A stretch of DNA of 64,000 bases from Ornithodoros turicata (Eukaryota; Arthropoda; Arachnida; Ixodida; Argasidae): assembly GCF_037126465.1 (NCBI RefSeq), contig NW_026999298.1:186001-250000 (forward strand), read 5' to 3'. Position numbers and translations under genes: made by a program. Below, piece by piece: positions 48,172-59,015 of this stretch; position 1 is the stretch's first letter, and the number at the start of each line of letters is the position of its first letter. The notes below the pieces were generated by a model that saw nothing but the letters and a program-made list of their open reading frames with translations, was not told where the DNA came from and searched no databases.

Positions 48172-48227
48172 CTTAATTCTTCGCAGTCAGAAGAGAGTTC
48201 TTGTTCAATTTGCAGGAAGACTTGCAC
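48172..48227 (-). CDS. DOP1: DOP1 micro-exon VQVFLQIEQEL
   Basis: A 56-bp exon reading VQVFLQIEQELSSDCEEL, which continues the DOP1 frame after TSMWPGIITEM. Acceptor TTAATCTTCTTCCGACAG is strong; donor TTAAG|GTTTGC is weaker. It ends with two bases (AG) completed by C of the next exon to encode Ser. Too short to be found by open-frame length; it was located from the expected sequence and phase. Confidence 0.85.
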
Positions 48228-48831
48228 CTGTCGGAAGAAGATTAAAAATAATTATTTCAAAAGCACTATCAGTGGCCATCATCTTTCTGCACATTATCCC
48301 GATGGAAAGAACCAATGAGTTTTCGTTTCCAAGGTCACAATTTGATGTTTCCCAACCATTGATATTGAAGACACAAATATAACGGGCATTCAATAATGGG
48401 CATAATAAGTAATAATATGGAAGCAATCACAAATAGGTATTCAGTGTGCTCTACCTATCAGTGTGCAGTAATACTTAGTAGTTCTTAAAGTAGTTTTGGG
48501 GAGGACTCTTACTTTACTTCAAGTAATCCTGCCAAATAATAGTTCCAACATTACTTGAAACACATTTTGCTGTACTTTCCATTGAAGTGCTTCAAGTGTC
48601 CTCCTGTGAGCCTTGCTGGCTCGCTGCATGTCAGCCGGTACCACATCCACCACTGAGGTGTTCATTGCAGTGTTCACAGCACTGCTCTTTGGCCTGTTTT
48701 AGCCAGTTTGCAATCCCATCGGAGCAAGTGTATTGGCATCTGAACGCGCTGTTCCGTATTGGTTGCTCATGCACATAGAGTCTGTGTGCGGTTTGCCTGA
48801 GAGGTAGCATTTGCATGTACATATGCGCATA
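48228..48831. other. Unassigned intron segment
   Basis: No recognised gene or clear repeat between the DOP1 micro-exon and the Tigger-type MITE. Confidence 0.3.
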
Positions 48832-49540
48832 CAGTCAAACCCCGTTACAACAAAACACAATATAACAAAATTCGCGATAGAGCAAAATAATTTACGTTCC
48901 CCCGCAGAAGGCCATAGAGACTAACAACGGAGTAGTTTTTTGCCACTGCCTCGATACAGCAAGAGAACACGATAAGGTTCACGACCACAAAGCAGACACC
49001 AGGGCCAGGAAAATGAAGGGCACAACCAGCATCCCGTTCCAGCAGCAAAAGAAGGGAACTCTTGATTAGGGCCGGGAGGAACAAACGGAAGTCTTAGACA
49101 TTGAAAGCTTCTGAATTTTCGCTCTGAGGTTTCCTTTCTGCTTTTCTCAGTGGTTTTGAACCGTTCGGTTACAGCCAAGTAGGGTTCAAGGCAACAGCGA
49201 AGAGGATGAGATGCAAAGCGTCACTGCAAGCGCGTGGGAAACGTTTCCCTCTCGAGTCAACATACGTGACGAAATCAGCCAAAATGATTTTCTTGACACG
49301 GAGGAAGATGTTGCAGCAACAGCGGAAGTAACGAAAAAGGGGATCATTGCGGCCAACAAAGATATTGAGCCCTGTATGTTGACGGCTCATCAGATGGTCG
49401 ATGCCACAGACGTACATTGAGGTTTGAGGAATCGCAACGCAATATGGAAAAAGCTGTGTGGGCTTTGACGGCATACGAACAATGCGTGACACAGACGCAA
49501 ATAACCACCAATTTCACACTAGAATAAAATGCCGAACTAT
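48832..49540 (+). mobile_element. Tigger-type MITE, 3'-truncated copy
   Basis: Starts CAGTCAAACCCCGTTACAAC and follows the element at 53581-54457 throughout (GCGATAGAGCAAAATAATTT, CATAGAG, GCCTCGATACAGC, TTTTCTTGACACGGAGGAAG, GAATAAAATGCCG). The right terminal repeat is missing. No transposase. Confidence 0.8.
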
Positions 49541-49844
49541 GATGATAATTGACATAGACGTTGAGAAGTATCTTCTGAGAAAAATACCTGTGGCTTTAGT
49601 CACCTCCTTTTGTCGCACAGCCCTCGCACAAGCCCTCGTAAAAAGGGCGTCGAACACTACACTTACTCATAGGGTCATCTGACCCTATGAGATTTGGGAG
49701 AAAGGCACGGCACACTCTGGAAGAGGCTAGAATTTGTACGTCACTAACCTGAAAAGCAACTCCGCAGGAAAATATTTCTGCTTATAATGCACACTATTAG
49801 ATAACAAGGAGGACCGCTTCACAGGACTTTTCATACTGTATAAC

Positions 49845-50197
49845 TAGGGCCTGACTTTTTAGGGTTAAACCCGTATCCGCCTGATATTTACCCCCCGAAC
49901 GAAATCTGTAAAATTAGGGTATAACCCGAATCTACCCGAAAACATCCGGGTCGCGTGGCACACTCATAAGCGTGCATTAAAATAAAGTTGTATAACATTT
50001 ATAAACATTAGTTCCATGTTAAGACAAATTTTTATTAAACAAAAAAAAAATCACCCGAATACACCCGAATTCCTGACGACAGAATATGCCGTAACGGAAT
50101 TTAACCCGAATACACCCGAATTTTCAAATGAAAAATATCACCCGATATTTACCCCCCGAATTTGGCCAAAAATAAAACCCGAAAAAGTCAGGCCCTA
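49845..50197. mobile_element. 353-bp hAT-type MITE with intact target duplication
   Basis: Ends TAGGGCCTGACTTTTT and AAAAAGTCAGGCCCTA are inverse copies. The 8-bp direct repeat TGTATAAC flanks both sides (49837-49844 and 50198-50205), as hAT transposases produce. The inside is made of ACCCGAA/ACACCCGAAT motifs and two copies of GATATTTACCCCCCGAA in the same orientation. Confidence 0.9.
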
Positions 50198-50922
50198 TGT
50201 ATAACAGGCACGTTATATGCAGGAAAATATGGCACATGCCATTAGAATCTGATCCTTTTTGTGTATTGTCATTGAGTGTTTGTTCCTGTAAGTTGTACAC
50301 ATTGGCAATGTGCCATAAATAACAAAATCATAAACAATGACAGAAAGATTCCTTCAAGGAAGGTACACCTCAACAACGGCATGCTAAGAAGTATGGCAAA
50401 GGATAAGGTATGCAAAAAAACACGAGTCAGCTTGAAAAAGACGCAGGAAATCATTAGCAAACTTTGCAACCACGATTTACGCTAGCTGAATGTAAAGCTG
50501 CTCTATCAGCTTAAGTAATTCTTCACTATTCCAGTCCTATAGTGCCAGCAGTAGGTGAACTACACAATGCTTGCTGCACATGGGTTTATTGTAGCACTGA
50601 CAAATTTTTAAACGGAACAACATTGGGAAAAAATTTTAAACTGCTTTCCAGACAGGTGTGTTTGTGTAACGGAAATCATCTTCAACGCAGTAGACCGTCG
50701 TTAAGTCGAACTCGCTTATCTTGAAATGTCGGTTATCTCGCTTTTTTTTTTGCATCGCGATCCTTGTCCCGATGCTTCCTACGTATTTTCGCCCCATTTA
50801 AGAGGAAGGTTCTTTTGCCCGAGTATGCATATCTCGTAATTCCTTCACCGGTAGGTCACCACACCTACTGCTGATAACGTGCATTCTACGGTCCTCATGC
50901 TAGGACAAGGTCAAAGCCTTTC

Positions 50923-51345
50923 CAGGGTGTCTACTAAGCTTCAGCCTTAAAATTCCCTGACTTTTCCAGGTTTTCACTGACTATTTCAAGCGAATTCCCT
51001 GACCAAAACAAAAGGGAACTTGATGCCTGCTGCTATGTTTTGTACAGATCCTTCATAAAACAGATCATTTATTGAGAAATTAGTAAGACTGCCCTACTTT
51101 TCTGCCTCTGTGCTTGTCGTATTGGCGAACTGCTACTCGCGACAACGTTGCTGGGCCAGGGCCACTCAACTGCTCATCAGCACTCGCGATTCACAGTTCA
51201 TCATGAGAGCACTTGTCTGCGATTTTCCCGGACTTCAGTTGCCCTTTCTGGCAAATTCCCTGACCATCCCCTGACTTGTCCAGTCACATCAAAATTCCCT
51301 GATAATTCCCTGTTTTCCAGGTTTTCCAGGATGGTAGACACCCTG
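50923..51345. mobile_element. MITE with CAGGGTGTCTAC ends
   Basis: CAGGGTGTCTAC at 50923 and GTAGACACCCTG ending at 51345 are exact inverse copies. The ends are rich in TTCCCTGA and TTTTCCAGG. A 5-bp CTTTC follows and precedes the element, a possible target duplication. No transposase. Confidence 0.8.
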
Positions 51346-52188
51346 CTTTCTGTCCTAGTTACTCACTCTTAACATGCTGCCAGCTGTGGCAGGCAGACAG
51401 CATTGCCCTTTCCACCCAGCTTCACTCCTCCTCCTCTGCATTCACCAGTTTCGTTTCGTTCTTCACACGTGATGGCTGAACATGCAACACACATGCAAGT
51501 CCCTCACTTTGGAACGGGAGGTGGCACTTATCAGAGGACTGGCAGAAAGTTCATCGAGCATCTATTACGAACTGTTTCGTTCCTGCGGGTTTCTCGTCTT
51601 CCATTGCCGTACCAGAGCCAGCAGACATGTTCAGTGGCTGTGATGAGTTCTGCAACGACGTGATGCTCCTTGCATGTTGCGGGGAGAGTGGCTTAGATTA
51701 CTTGAACATCGAGGATTATGAGCTTTACGACGGCGATGTTCAAGTAAGTGGTGAAATGAGTGACACTGAAACCATCGAGAGTGCCCTCGGTAGTGATGTG
51801 GGGGGAGGAGCGTCTCATGCGTTGCATTAAAGGGCATGAAGATGCTTTCTTGCGACGGGACACGAATGCCAAGCAGACTGCAGAGTTCTTCCCTCTTGGA
51901 CGATAATGAAAAATAAATGGTTTGGAATTGTTTACATGCCCCACCAGTGTAGGAACAAGTTCTTTTTTACGCGTCATAACATTGCGGTAACATTGGGGCA
52001 ACGTAATTATTGCTATTCACTTAACTCGGAACCCAGCTTATCTGAAGAGTTTTTCCGGTTCTTGCGACTTCCGAGTTATCGTGGGTTTACCGTACTACGG
52101 GCAAAGGCCTTTGCAGGTGCCACTAGATTCCTCGTTTTATGCTACACTCAAGACGGGATTGACAATATTTTATGGTCTACGGACTAAC
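51346..52188. other. Unassigned intron segment
   Basis: Holds plus-strand frames of 67 and 93 codons (51627-51830, 51906-52187) with an acidic, Asp/Glu-rich start. Neither shows a family I recognise. May be part of an old DNA transposon. Confidence 0.3.
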
Positions 52189-52325
52189 CATCTCAGTGAT
52201 GATGCCGGGCCACATTGAAGTCATCTGCTGGGGAGACATCCTAAGCAGAAGCACTCTGAAGCACAGGAAGACCTGAGCCTGGACAGCTGGTACATGGTTA
52301 AGGCGTAGGCTCTCAGACAATCGTT
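52189..52325 (-). CDS. DOP1: DOP1 exon with VFLCFRVLLLRMSP segment
   Basis: Reads RLSESLR, then QAQVFLCFRVLLLRMSP and TSMWPGIITEM, matching the conserved DOP1 stretch that follows PDIQ. Acceptor TTTCTATTTCAG; donor ATG|GTTAGT. 137 bp: two bases plus 45 codons, ending in phase 0. Confidence 0.92.
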
Positions 52326-52870
52326 CTGAAATAGAAACCATACTTTAAACCCTCGTACAGAGTTCATACATATACTTTGGTAAATTTTTCGATGGTTTTC
52401 AAGTAGCCACGTGAACTTCTCAAAGTAATGTCCTAAAGGCTCAGAACTGGTTCAATACACTTAACTGCTCCAGAAGATATCGTTACAGAAATTACTACTA
52501 CAAAATATAAAAGCAAAATAACTGTGTCGAGTATTTGCATTGCATGCAACATCCTGCTATGACAGCCCTTGTGGGCTTGCCACGATGCTTAGAAGGTACA
52601 CTTTCACAACATGTAGAAGAAATGCTATTGGGCAGTACCAGAAACCAGGTGTGCTCCAAGTTCTTTGTGTTGCCAGATGAGTACAACACCAGTTTACATT
52701 TCGTCTGATAGGTGAACACATCTATAAGGAATGACTAGTTCAGGATGCAGACAAAGGGGACACTTGAAGCTGTAGCATTCTTTGATATATTTCGTGGATG
52801 AATATGTTGTAAATGAGTCACCGTGAAGAAATACACCCATGCAGAATTCGAGGGTTTTCAAGGGTAATTC

Positions 52871-54588
52871 CAGTGATGGCCACTAACTACTTCGTGATGG
52901 AGTAGTTTAACTAGTAGCTCAACTACTTTTCAGGGGAGTAGTTAAAACTACTTCTTTAACTACTGAAATGTATTTTAACTAACATCTATAACTACTTAAC
53001 ATTCTCTATCAACACCAATCCCTTATAGTGTTCTCGGACACCTAAATATGAATCACGAGCAGTGATAATGATATTTAAAATATACTCTCGTGCCTACGTC
53101 GCTTAATTCACATTCTGTCGTAAAATCCATTGCCTGTCTCTCGTATATTATGCGCTGACAAAAGAGCTTGCTGCAGAAATATTTTCTATGGAGTAAAAAC
53201 TTCCGCTATAAAGGTATGTACAACATACGGCGGACCATATACGAGATTTACACTCAGGCTCCTTCGTCACAGATCAATGTTCCATGCACAAATATTCTGG
53301 TGGGTGCAGATTGCGCAAAATTGCTGTGGACCGCAAAATATTTTCGCTTAGCCATGATGATCGATCACGTGGCCATCCTATGCGGTTTCAATGCAAATTC
53401 ATGCAAATGGGCCTTCGCAAGACACGCGTTAAAAGTGAAGACTTAGTACACATGCACAGCACAATTGCTCTGCACCGTCTCTCATCAAACAAGTAGCTCA
53501 AGGTAAAAGTCGGAAGCACAGTCGTGCCATAAAGCTTGCGGCAAAATCGGAAGTAGTTGGCACCTGCAGTAACCTAACTACAGTCGAACCTCGTTACAAC
53601 GAAACGCGATATAACGAAATTCGCGATAGAGCGAAATAATTTGGATTCCCCGGCAGAGGGCCATAGAGATCAATGTATTTTAACTCCCGCTACAACGAAA
53701 CACTTTTCAGCCGCCGCCTCGATACAGCGAAAGAACAAGATAAGGTTTATGACCCCAAAGCCGACTTTAGGGTCATGAAAACAAAGGGCGCAAGCAGCGT
53801 CCTGTTCCCGCGGCGAAAGATGGCACGCGCGATTAGGGTCGGGAGGAATCTGGTGCCTACAAAAGGAACTCTGAGTCATTGGAAGGTTAGGGATTTTCTT
53901 CCGAGGCTTCTCCTTCTCGCGCTTGTTTTGAACTGTCCGGTTGCAGCCAAGTAAAAAGAGCACGAGACGCAAGGCGCCATCGCACGCGTGAGAAACGCTT
54001 CGTTCGCGTGGCGGCGTAAGTGACGAAATCAGCCTAGATGATTTTCTTGACGGGGACAAACATGCCGTAGCAACGGAGAGCCTTACGGAAAACGCACTGT
54101 CATAGACGTAGAAGGTTTGCGGGAGATCGCAACACGATATGGAAAAAGCTGCGGAGGCTTCGGCGGCGTACGAACAATGCGTGACACCGCGTCTTCTAGG
54201 CACGACGCAGACGCGTATAACCGGCTATTTCACGCAAGAATAAAATACCGTAGGTGCACTTTGGCGCTGTATTTGTAGTTGTTGTCATTTTTCACGAAAA
54301 ACGTTTCCGCGTCGTAGCAGGAGTTATCGACGCTTATGTACAGCGCGCGCCCTCGCAAAGGTCGCGATCCGTGACCTTCAATTCGGTACAACGAAATGTT
54401 CGATACAACGAAAGAAATTGCAGTCCCCGTGGGTTTCGTTATATCGAGGTTCGACTGTACTCAAAATAGTAGTTTAACTAGTAGTTACCACTACATTTCT
54501 GCAAGTAGTAGATAACTACTTTTTAGCTATAGTCAGGTAGTTTAACTAGTAGTTTAGCTACCACGTAGTTCACTACTGGCCATCACTG
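52871..54588. mobile_element. hAT-type MITE carrying a nested Tigger-type MITE
   Basis: Outer ends CAGTGATGGCCACTA and (inverse) GTTCACTACTGGCCATCACTG; the flanks GGTAATTC and GGTGACTC agree at six of eight bases, a worn 8-bp target duplication. The arms are full of AACTACT/AGTAGTT motifs. The inner element occupies 53581-54457. Confidence 0.7.
53581..54457 (+). mobile_element. Tigger-type MITE, full-length
   Basis: 877 bp with ends CAGTCGAACCTCG and CGAGGTTCGACTG and TA on both sides, as pogo/Tc1-type elements insert. The 177-codon minus-strand frame inside is not a transposase. Nested in the hAT-type element. Confidence 0.88.
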
Positions 54589-55335
54589 GGTGACTCCAAA
54601 TTCAAAGACTTCCAAAGCCTTCAAATTCGAGGGTTTTCAAGCATCTCAAGGCCCTGTGTGTTCATACAGTTTGGAATACATGTACTACTACAACATGGCG
54701 GTTACACCAGACGTTTTGGTTCAAACAAGTTGCAGTTAAGGCACTGATGACAGGGAACTGCAAAAAAATGGGGGGGGGGGGGGGCATGGAGGTCTCCCTT
54801 TGCTGGACAGATCTGCGAGGTTTTGACTGTAGAAATGACTATGGAGACGTTTAACATAATTGTTTTCGCAGTTCGTTTTATTTTACTAATCATACTAACG
54901 AGTTAATTAAAAATTTGATGACCAAAATAATTCAAATCGTGCAATGCATTACAAATCCAATTACTGACATTTATTTAACTCTAACTGAAACTGTAATGCC
55001 AAAACGTCACTTTTGTGGCACCCACATAAACAACCATAAAGATGTAACTCTCTGTTAGAAAACCCTGTGGAAAAAACAAAACAAAACAAAACATTATATA
55101 CGGTTTCAATTTATACTGAAACACTGGACAGCTATTCAGGCTTTATTAAACCATCGTTAGCAGTGTGCAGGTAGGCAGGCTGGCGTCAGTTGGTCGCGTA
55201 GGACGTGATGTCGTTTGTCGTCACGTTGAAGGCGACCCTCTTACGACACCCCCTCAAACGTTGCCGACTTGCACACAGCCAGGTATGACGACGTGGAGTT
55301 ATAAGCTCCTTATGAAACGTGACAAAGTTCCTTAC
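54589..55335. other. Unassigned intron segment
   Basis: Apart from the poly-G run and an ACAAAACAAAACAAAAC stretch near 55075-55093, nothing recognised. Confidence 0.35.
54770..54784. repeat. Poly-G run (15)
   Basis: Fifteen consecutive G bases, rare in this A/T-rich setting. Length may be uncertain in the assembly. Confidence 0.9.
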
Positions 55336-55488
55336 GCTGAATATCAGGCATGTAGCGCTGGTACTGATCAGCCTCACTGCAGAACAGAATGAAAGCCAGT
55401 CGCTTGAGCAGCGAAGATCGAGATTCATACTCTTGCTCTTTGCTGCTGAAGATGCTCAGGGAACCACTCTGAGTCAACGAGAAACGAG
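55336..55488 (-). CDS. DOP1: DOP1 exon with LLKRLAF...PDIQ segment
   Basis: Reads SLSIFSSKEQEYESRSS and LLKRLAFILFCSEADQYQRY, then MPDIQ, a hallmark DOP1 region. Acceptor TTTATTTCCTCAG is strong; donor CAGC|GTAAGG is good. 153 bp: two bases, 50 codons, one base. The final C joins AA of the next exon to encode Gln. Confidence 0.92.
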
Positions 55489-55554
55489 CTGAGGAAATAA
55501 AAGCACATATTATTGAGTGTCTGCGAGGCACCACTATAGTGGAATTTCAATATA

Positions 55555-56325
55555 TAGGGTGCCCACCGTAACTATAGAGGTAATTTTTAAAAACTGAAAA
55601 ATCACTTTATCCCAGTTTTAAACAATGGCGATGTACTCTACACCTAAAGGCCCACCTTAAGATGGCTCAGGGAAGCTTCTGTGTCGATGCATTAATTAAC
55701 CTTCGTTAATTAACTTTTTAATTATCAACGATAGAAGACTGATCCAATGAGAGCATCCAATCCCTTGGGGTCACTGGTAACATTACCATTTTCAGAACAA
55801 AGATCGAGAGAGTTATAGCGTGAGGAAAGGGCCTGGAAATAAGGCGACCTGGTGGTCATTTTTCGACGCTCAAGTAGACGCGCTCCCATTTTCCTGTCCT
55901 TTGTAAGCAGGCGAGGGAAAACACTGTCGCAGGGGCGACTGATTGCGTGGAGACAAATTGGTGCGACAGCTTTTTCCCACCCCCTCATTCACAGGAAATG
56001 AAAACTGGAGTGCTTCTCCTTGAGCGTCAAAACATGACCACCAGAGCACCTTATTTCAAGGCCCTTTCCTTGCACTATAACTGCCTCAATTTTTGTACTG
56101 AAGATGGTAACATTACAAGTGACCTCAAGGGATCCCAATGTTCTCATTGCTTCAATCTTCTATCGTTGATAATTAAAAAGTTAATTAATGCATCGTCACA
56201 GAAGCTTGCCTGATCCATCTTAAGGTCGGCCTTTAGGCGTAGAGCACATTGCCATTGGTTAAAACTTGGAAAAAGTGATTTTTCTATTTTTAAAAATTAC
56301 TTATATAATTACGGTGGACACACTG
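55555..56325. mobile_element. Foldback DNA element with very long inverted ends, copy 2
   Basis: 771 bp flanked by TA. Ends TAGGGTGCCCACCGTAA and ACGGTGGACACACTG pair. The inverse similarity runs almost to the centre (near 55940), leaving roughly 30 bp of loop. The start resembles that of the element at 46653 (G-R-GTG-Y-CCACCG), so the two belong to one superfamily although their inner parts differ. It sits in the intron between two DOP1 exons. Confidence 0.85.
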
Positions 56326-56463
56326 TATATAGTACTGTATGTGATTGAATGGGATTAGGGGAAACAGATGGATATCATATCTTATACCAGAAGATGAAAA
56401 CACTAAACCTAGGTATAGCAGGGTTCATCCAAGGTTCGTTAAAAGGGTATTATAATAACATAC

Positions 56464-56675
56464 CCAGAAAATCTCTGAATGTGGTTTTGTCATGGGTCAT
56501 CAGGTGGTCAATAATAGATTGCCAGTGCCGCAAGCACTGGTGGTCCATTTGAAAGAATGCAGAGTCCAGCAGAAGCTCCAGTGCATCCCGTTTCCAAGCC
56601 TTGCGTGTGTACTGGTAGCTTGACAAGCTGGCCACCAGTTGAGAGCATGCTCGGAAGCTAGGGATATTGTGAGCA
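56464..56675 (-). CDS. DOP1: DOP1 exon with YQYTRKAWK segment
   Basis: Reads [20 protein letters not shown] and then [12 protein letters not shown] and [15 protein letters not shown], a strongly conserved block of the DOP1 C-terminal half. Acceptor TTATGATTGCAG; donor CTGG|GTATGT is good. Length 212 bp: one base, 70 codons, one base. The single trailing G joins CT of the next exon to encode Ala. Confidence 0.88.
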
Positions 56676-56920
56676 CTGCAATCATAAGAGCACGTTGTTT
56701 CATAACGTGTATCATACATACTATGTGCTGTACAGCACGACTGTGATGTCAAGCACATGGATGTACACGAGCAATGCACTTGTTTTGTGCAATGTCTTTA
56801 AGCGGGGAAATTTTCCGACAAGCTAAGGTTAGCAGATAGCTACAGAACATGCCTTTCATGCTCCACTCCGTGGCATATGTGCACATGTTAAGGTGCGGAA
56901 GTACATCAAGGACCGGATAC

Positions 56921-56976
56921 CTCAAACAAATGCTGGAGGAATGGCAAATAGATTTCAATACTTGCGTTGCAACGTA
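56921..56976 (-). CDS. DOP1: DOP1 candidate micro-exon
   Basis: A 56-bp stretch between TTTTTAG and the donor AG|GTATCC, reading VATQVLKSICHSSSICL. Its last two bases (AG) join the T that opens the next exon to make a serine codon, so the frame is kept. An in-frame TAG directly upstream means an acceptor is required if it is real. I cannot confirm the sequence as DOP1 from memory and the donor is weak, so this is the least certain exon of the set. Confidence 0.4.
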
Positions 56977-57329
56977 CTAAAAACATCAAGGAGATTGCTT
57001 TGTGGGTGATTACACAGCACTGGGTCCCAAAATCCAATACGCATTGACTTTAAAAATAACAGATATGTTGTTGCACTGCCAGAGAAGGCACAAGTGTCAA
57101 TGGATGACAACAAACGAAAAACACCGTTCGCCTGCTGATCTGGGCATCACATCACTGAGTGCTTCATTCCAGGGTACAGGGTACACTTGTCCAAGTTAGG
57201 AAAAGTTCTGGATAATTCATGCAGCAGATCAAGCAAGTGATAAGGAACTCTAACACAAGGAAACAGGAACAATCTCAGTTATGTTATCTAAGTGGAACTT
57301 AGATAATTATGTTATCAACTGAACTTCCT
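56977..57329. other. Unassigned segment
   Basis: Frame at 57002-57199 shows no motif. Possibly part of the BEL/Pao remnant that follows. Confidence 0.3.
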
Positions 57330-57790
57330 TTAGGCCGCAAAAGAGTGTGTCATCCTTCTTAGGTTACAGGTGTCGACTTTGTGGGACCTCTGAGACTAAA
57401 ACGAGGAATAAAGACTTAACAAAAGAGACATATTCATGCATGAGGACACCAGAGCTGTACACCTCAAGCTTTGCGAGGGTATGTCTGCCACCAAGTTTCT
57501 ACCGGCATTTCATGGTTTACAGTTCATAGAGGGACGTGTCAGACAGCATGAAGACATTCAAGAGAGTTCAAGTCTAAGTTATAGGAATTACATCGTGGAA
57601 TGGACCCAATGGTGGGGTGGTTTCTACGAGCGCCTAACACAGTCAGTAAAGTCTGCCATTGGGAGAACATTGTTGAGGAACATAATAGATCATAGACATC
57701 GCCTCGAGTTTGCGGGAAAACACAGGACGAGGAGAATACGTCACAGACTCACGAAACAGGAAACAAGCTTTAATACACAATGAGCAAGAG
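57330..57790 (+). pseudogene. BEL/Pao-type integrase remnant
   Basis: GVDFVGPLRLKRG (57369 onward), then in another frame TRAVHLKLCEGMSATKFLPA and YIVEWTQWWGGFYERLTQSV, the GVDFxGPL, 'RAVHLE' and 'WWGGFYERL' signatures of BEL/Pao integrases. The central catalytic part is lost and frames are shifted. No LTRs were recognised nearby. Confidence 0.75.
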
Positions 57791-57873
57791 GTAAAAGGCG
57801 GCGTACACTTTGGCGTCTCTGCATAAGCTAGCTTCCCTACTCCTTTTATGTTAATAGAAAATACGGTCTAACC

Positions 57874-58281
57874 TTGTTACAAAGAACTCGGATACTACGA
57901 ATTTTCACTTATTATGTACCAAGTTGTCGTGTGGGTCTGTCAACAGTCACGCAACTAATCGAGACTGTACATGATTTCTCCAACATACTTAACGATTGTG
58001 GCCAAACAGACGTTATTTTCTTGGATTTGTCCAAGGCTTTCGACCGTGCGTCACACAGAAAATTATTACAGAAGCTTAGTTCGGTATTAGGTAATTCTAA
58101 TTTAATCAAATGGTCGTCTGCTTATTGCCTTTCTGACAGGCAACAATTTCTACAGATTAACTCATCACGCTCGCAGTGCACAGCCGTTCAGTCTGGGGTT
58201 CCTCAGGGCTCAGTTTTAGGACCAATTCTGTTTTTAATTTCCATTAATGATATTTTACGAGACATTCCTGTCCAATGTTGA
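57874..58281 (+). pseudogene. LINE reverse transcriptase palm
   Basis: Fragment with RT motif A (LDLSKAFD, the catalytic Asp) and motif B (SGVPQGSVLGP). A TGA at the end falls just before IFADD, motif C. The first 13 codons come from sequence before the LINE. Confidence 0.8.
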
Positions 58282-58479
58282 ATTTTCGCCGACGACTGTA
58301 TTCTTTATAGTCCGGTTCAATCGGATGAGGACCAACTTTTGCTGAACAACTGCTTGCAGAAAATTGTTACTTGGTGTGATTCCTGGCAAATGGTGTTAAC
58401 TATCAAAAAATGAGTCTGTATCTGTATAACTAGGAAAAAGGAAGTCCTTTGTTATGATTATAAGATTAACTCCCATGTC

Positions 58480-58827
58480 TTGGCGTACGTGAATATTTTT
58501 AGACATCTGGGTGATACAATATCGCACGATTTATCTTGGAATTTGCACGTAGACCACATTGTCCGAAAGGCTTCCAGTAAATTATGGTTTTTAAAGCGCA
58601 ATCTAAAACTAGCTACCTGGAAAACCAAACTAACTGCTTACAAAACATATATCAGACCTATCTTAGAGGATGCTAACATAGTATGGGATGTGTCTACCTC
58701 AAGGAACATTTCTCGGATTGAGACAGTTCAAAAGCGTTCACTGCAATTTGTTTTTAACAGGTTTGGGCAACTCAGCTCTGTTTCAGACCTTTACGGTAAA
58801 GCAGGGCTAGAAACAGTGGATCATTGA
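58480..58827 (+). pseudogene. LINE reverse transcriptase thumb and C-terminal region
   Basis: Same frame as the palm fragment. Reads FRHLGDTIS, SKLWFLKRNLK, AYKTYIRPIL and a VW motif, typical of the region after the RT palm. Closed by a TGA at 58825. Confidence 0.8.
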
Positions 58828-59015
58828 CGCAAGGTAGCTAGATTTTGTATAATGTTATCAATGGAAAAATCAACATTGACACATGCAGCTACATAAGAGT
58901 TACCTGCCAGGCGGCCAACACGTAGTACGCACAGGTATTATATCGAGCCATACAGTTGCAGAATTGATGCTTTTAGGTTTTCGTTTTTCCCTCGCACTAT
59001 TACTGAGTGGAATAG

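Larger units (their letters stand above)
34362..56976 (-). other. DOP1: DOP1 (Dopey) family gene, 3' half, eight exons
   Basis: Split gene on the minus strand. Proposed exons, 5' to 3': 56976-56921, 56675-56464, 55488-55336, 52325-52189, 48227-48172, 39368-39216, 38892-38769 and 34652-34362. All junctions keep the frame and the exon sum is 1,182 bp, ending in a stop. DOP1 proteins are very large (over 2,000 residues in animals) and act with MON2 at Golgi and endosome membranes in traffic and flippase recycling. Only the C-terminal part lies here; the 5' part should lie beyond the right edge. Introns reach about 8.8 kb and are filled with transposons. Identification rests on recognised conserved segments, not on a search. 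Confidence 0.85.

Noticed and set aside
53670..54203. A 177-codon minus-strand frame
   Set aside because: Lies wholly inside a Tigger-type MITE; it has no transposase motif and is broken in the copy at 48832.
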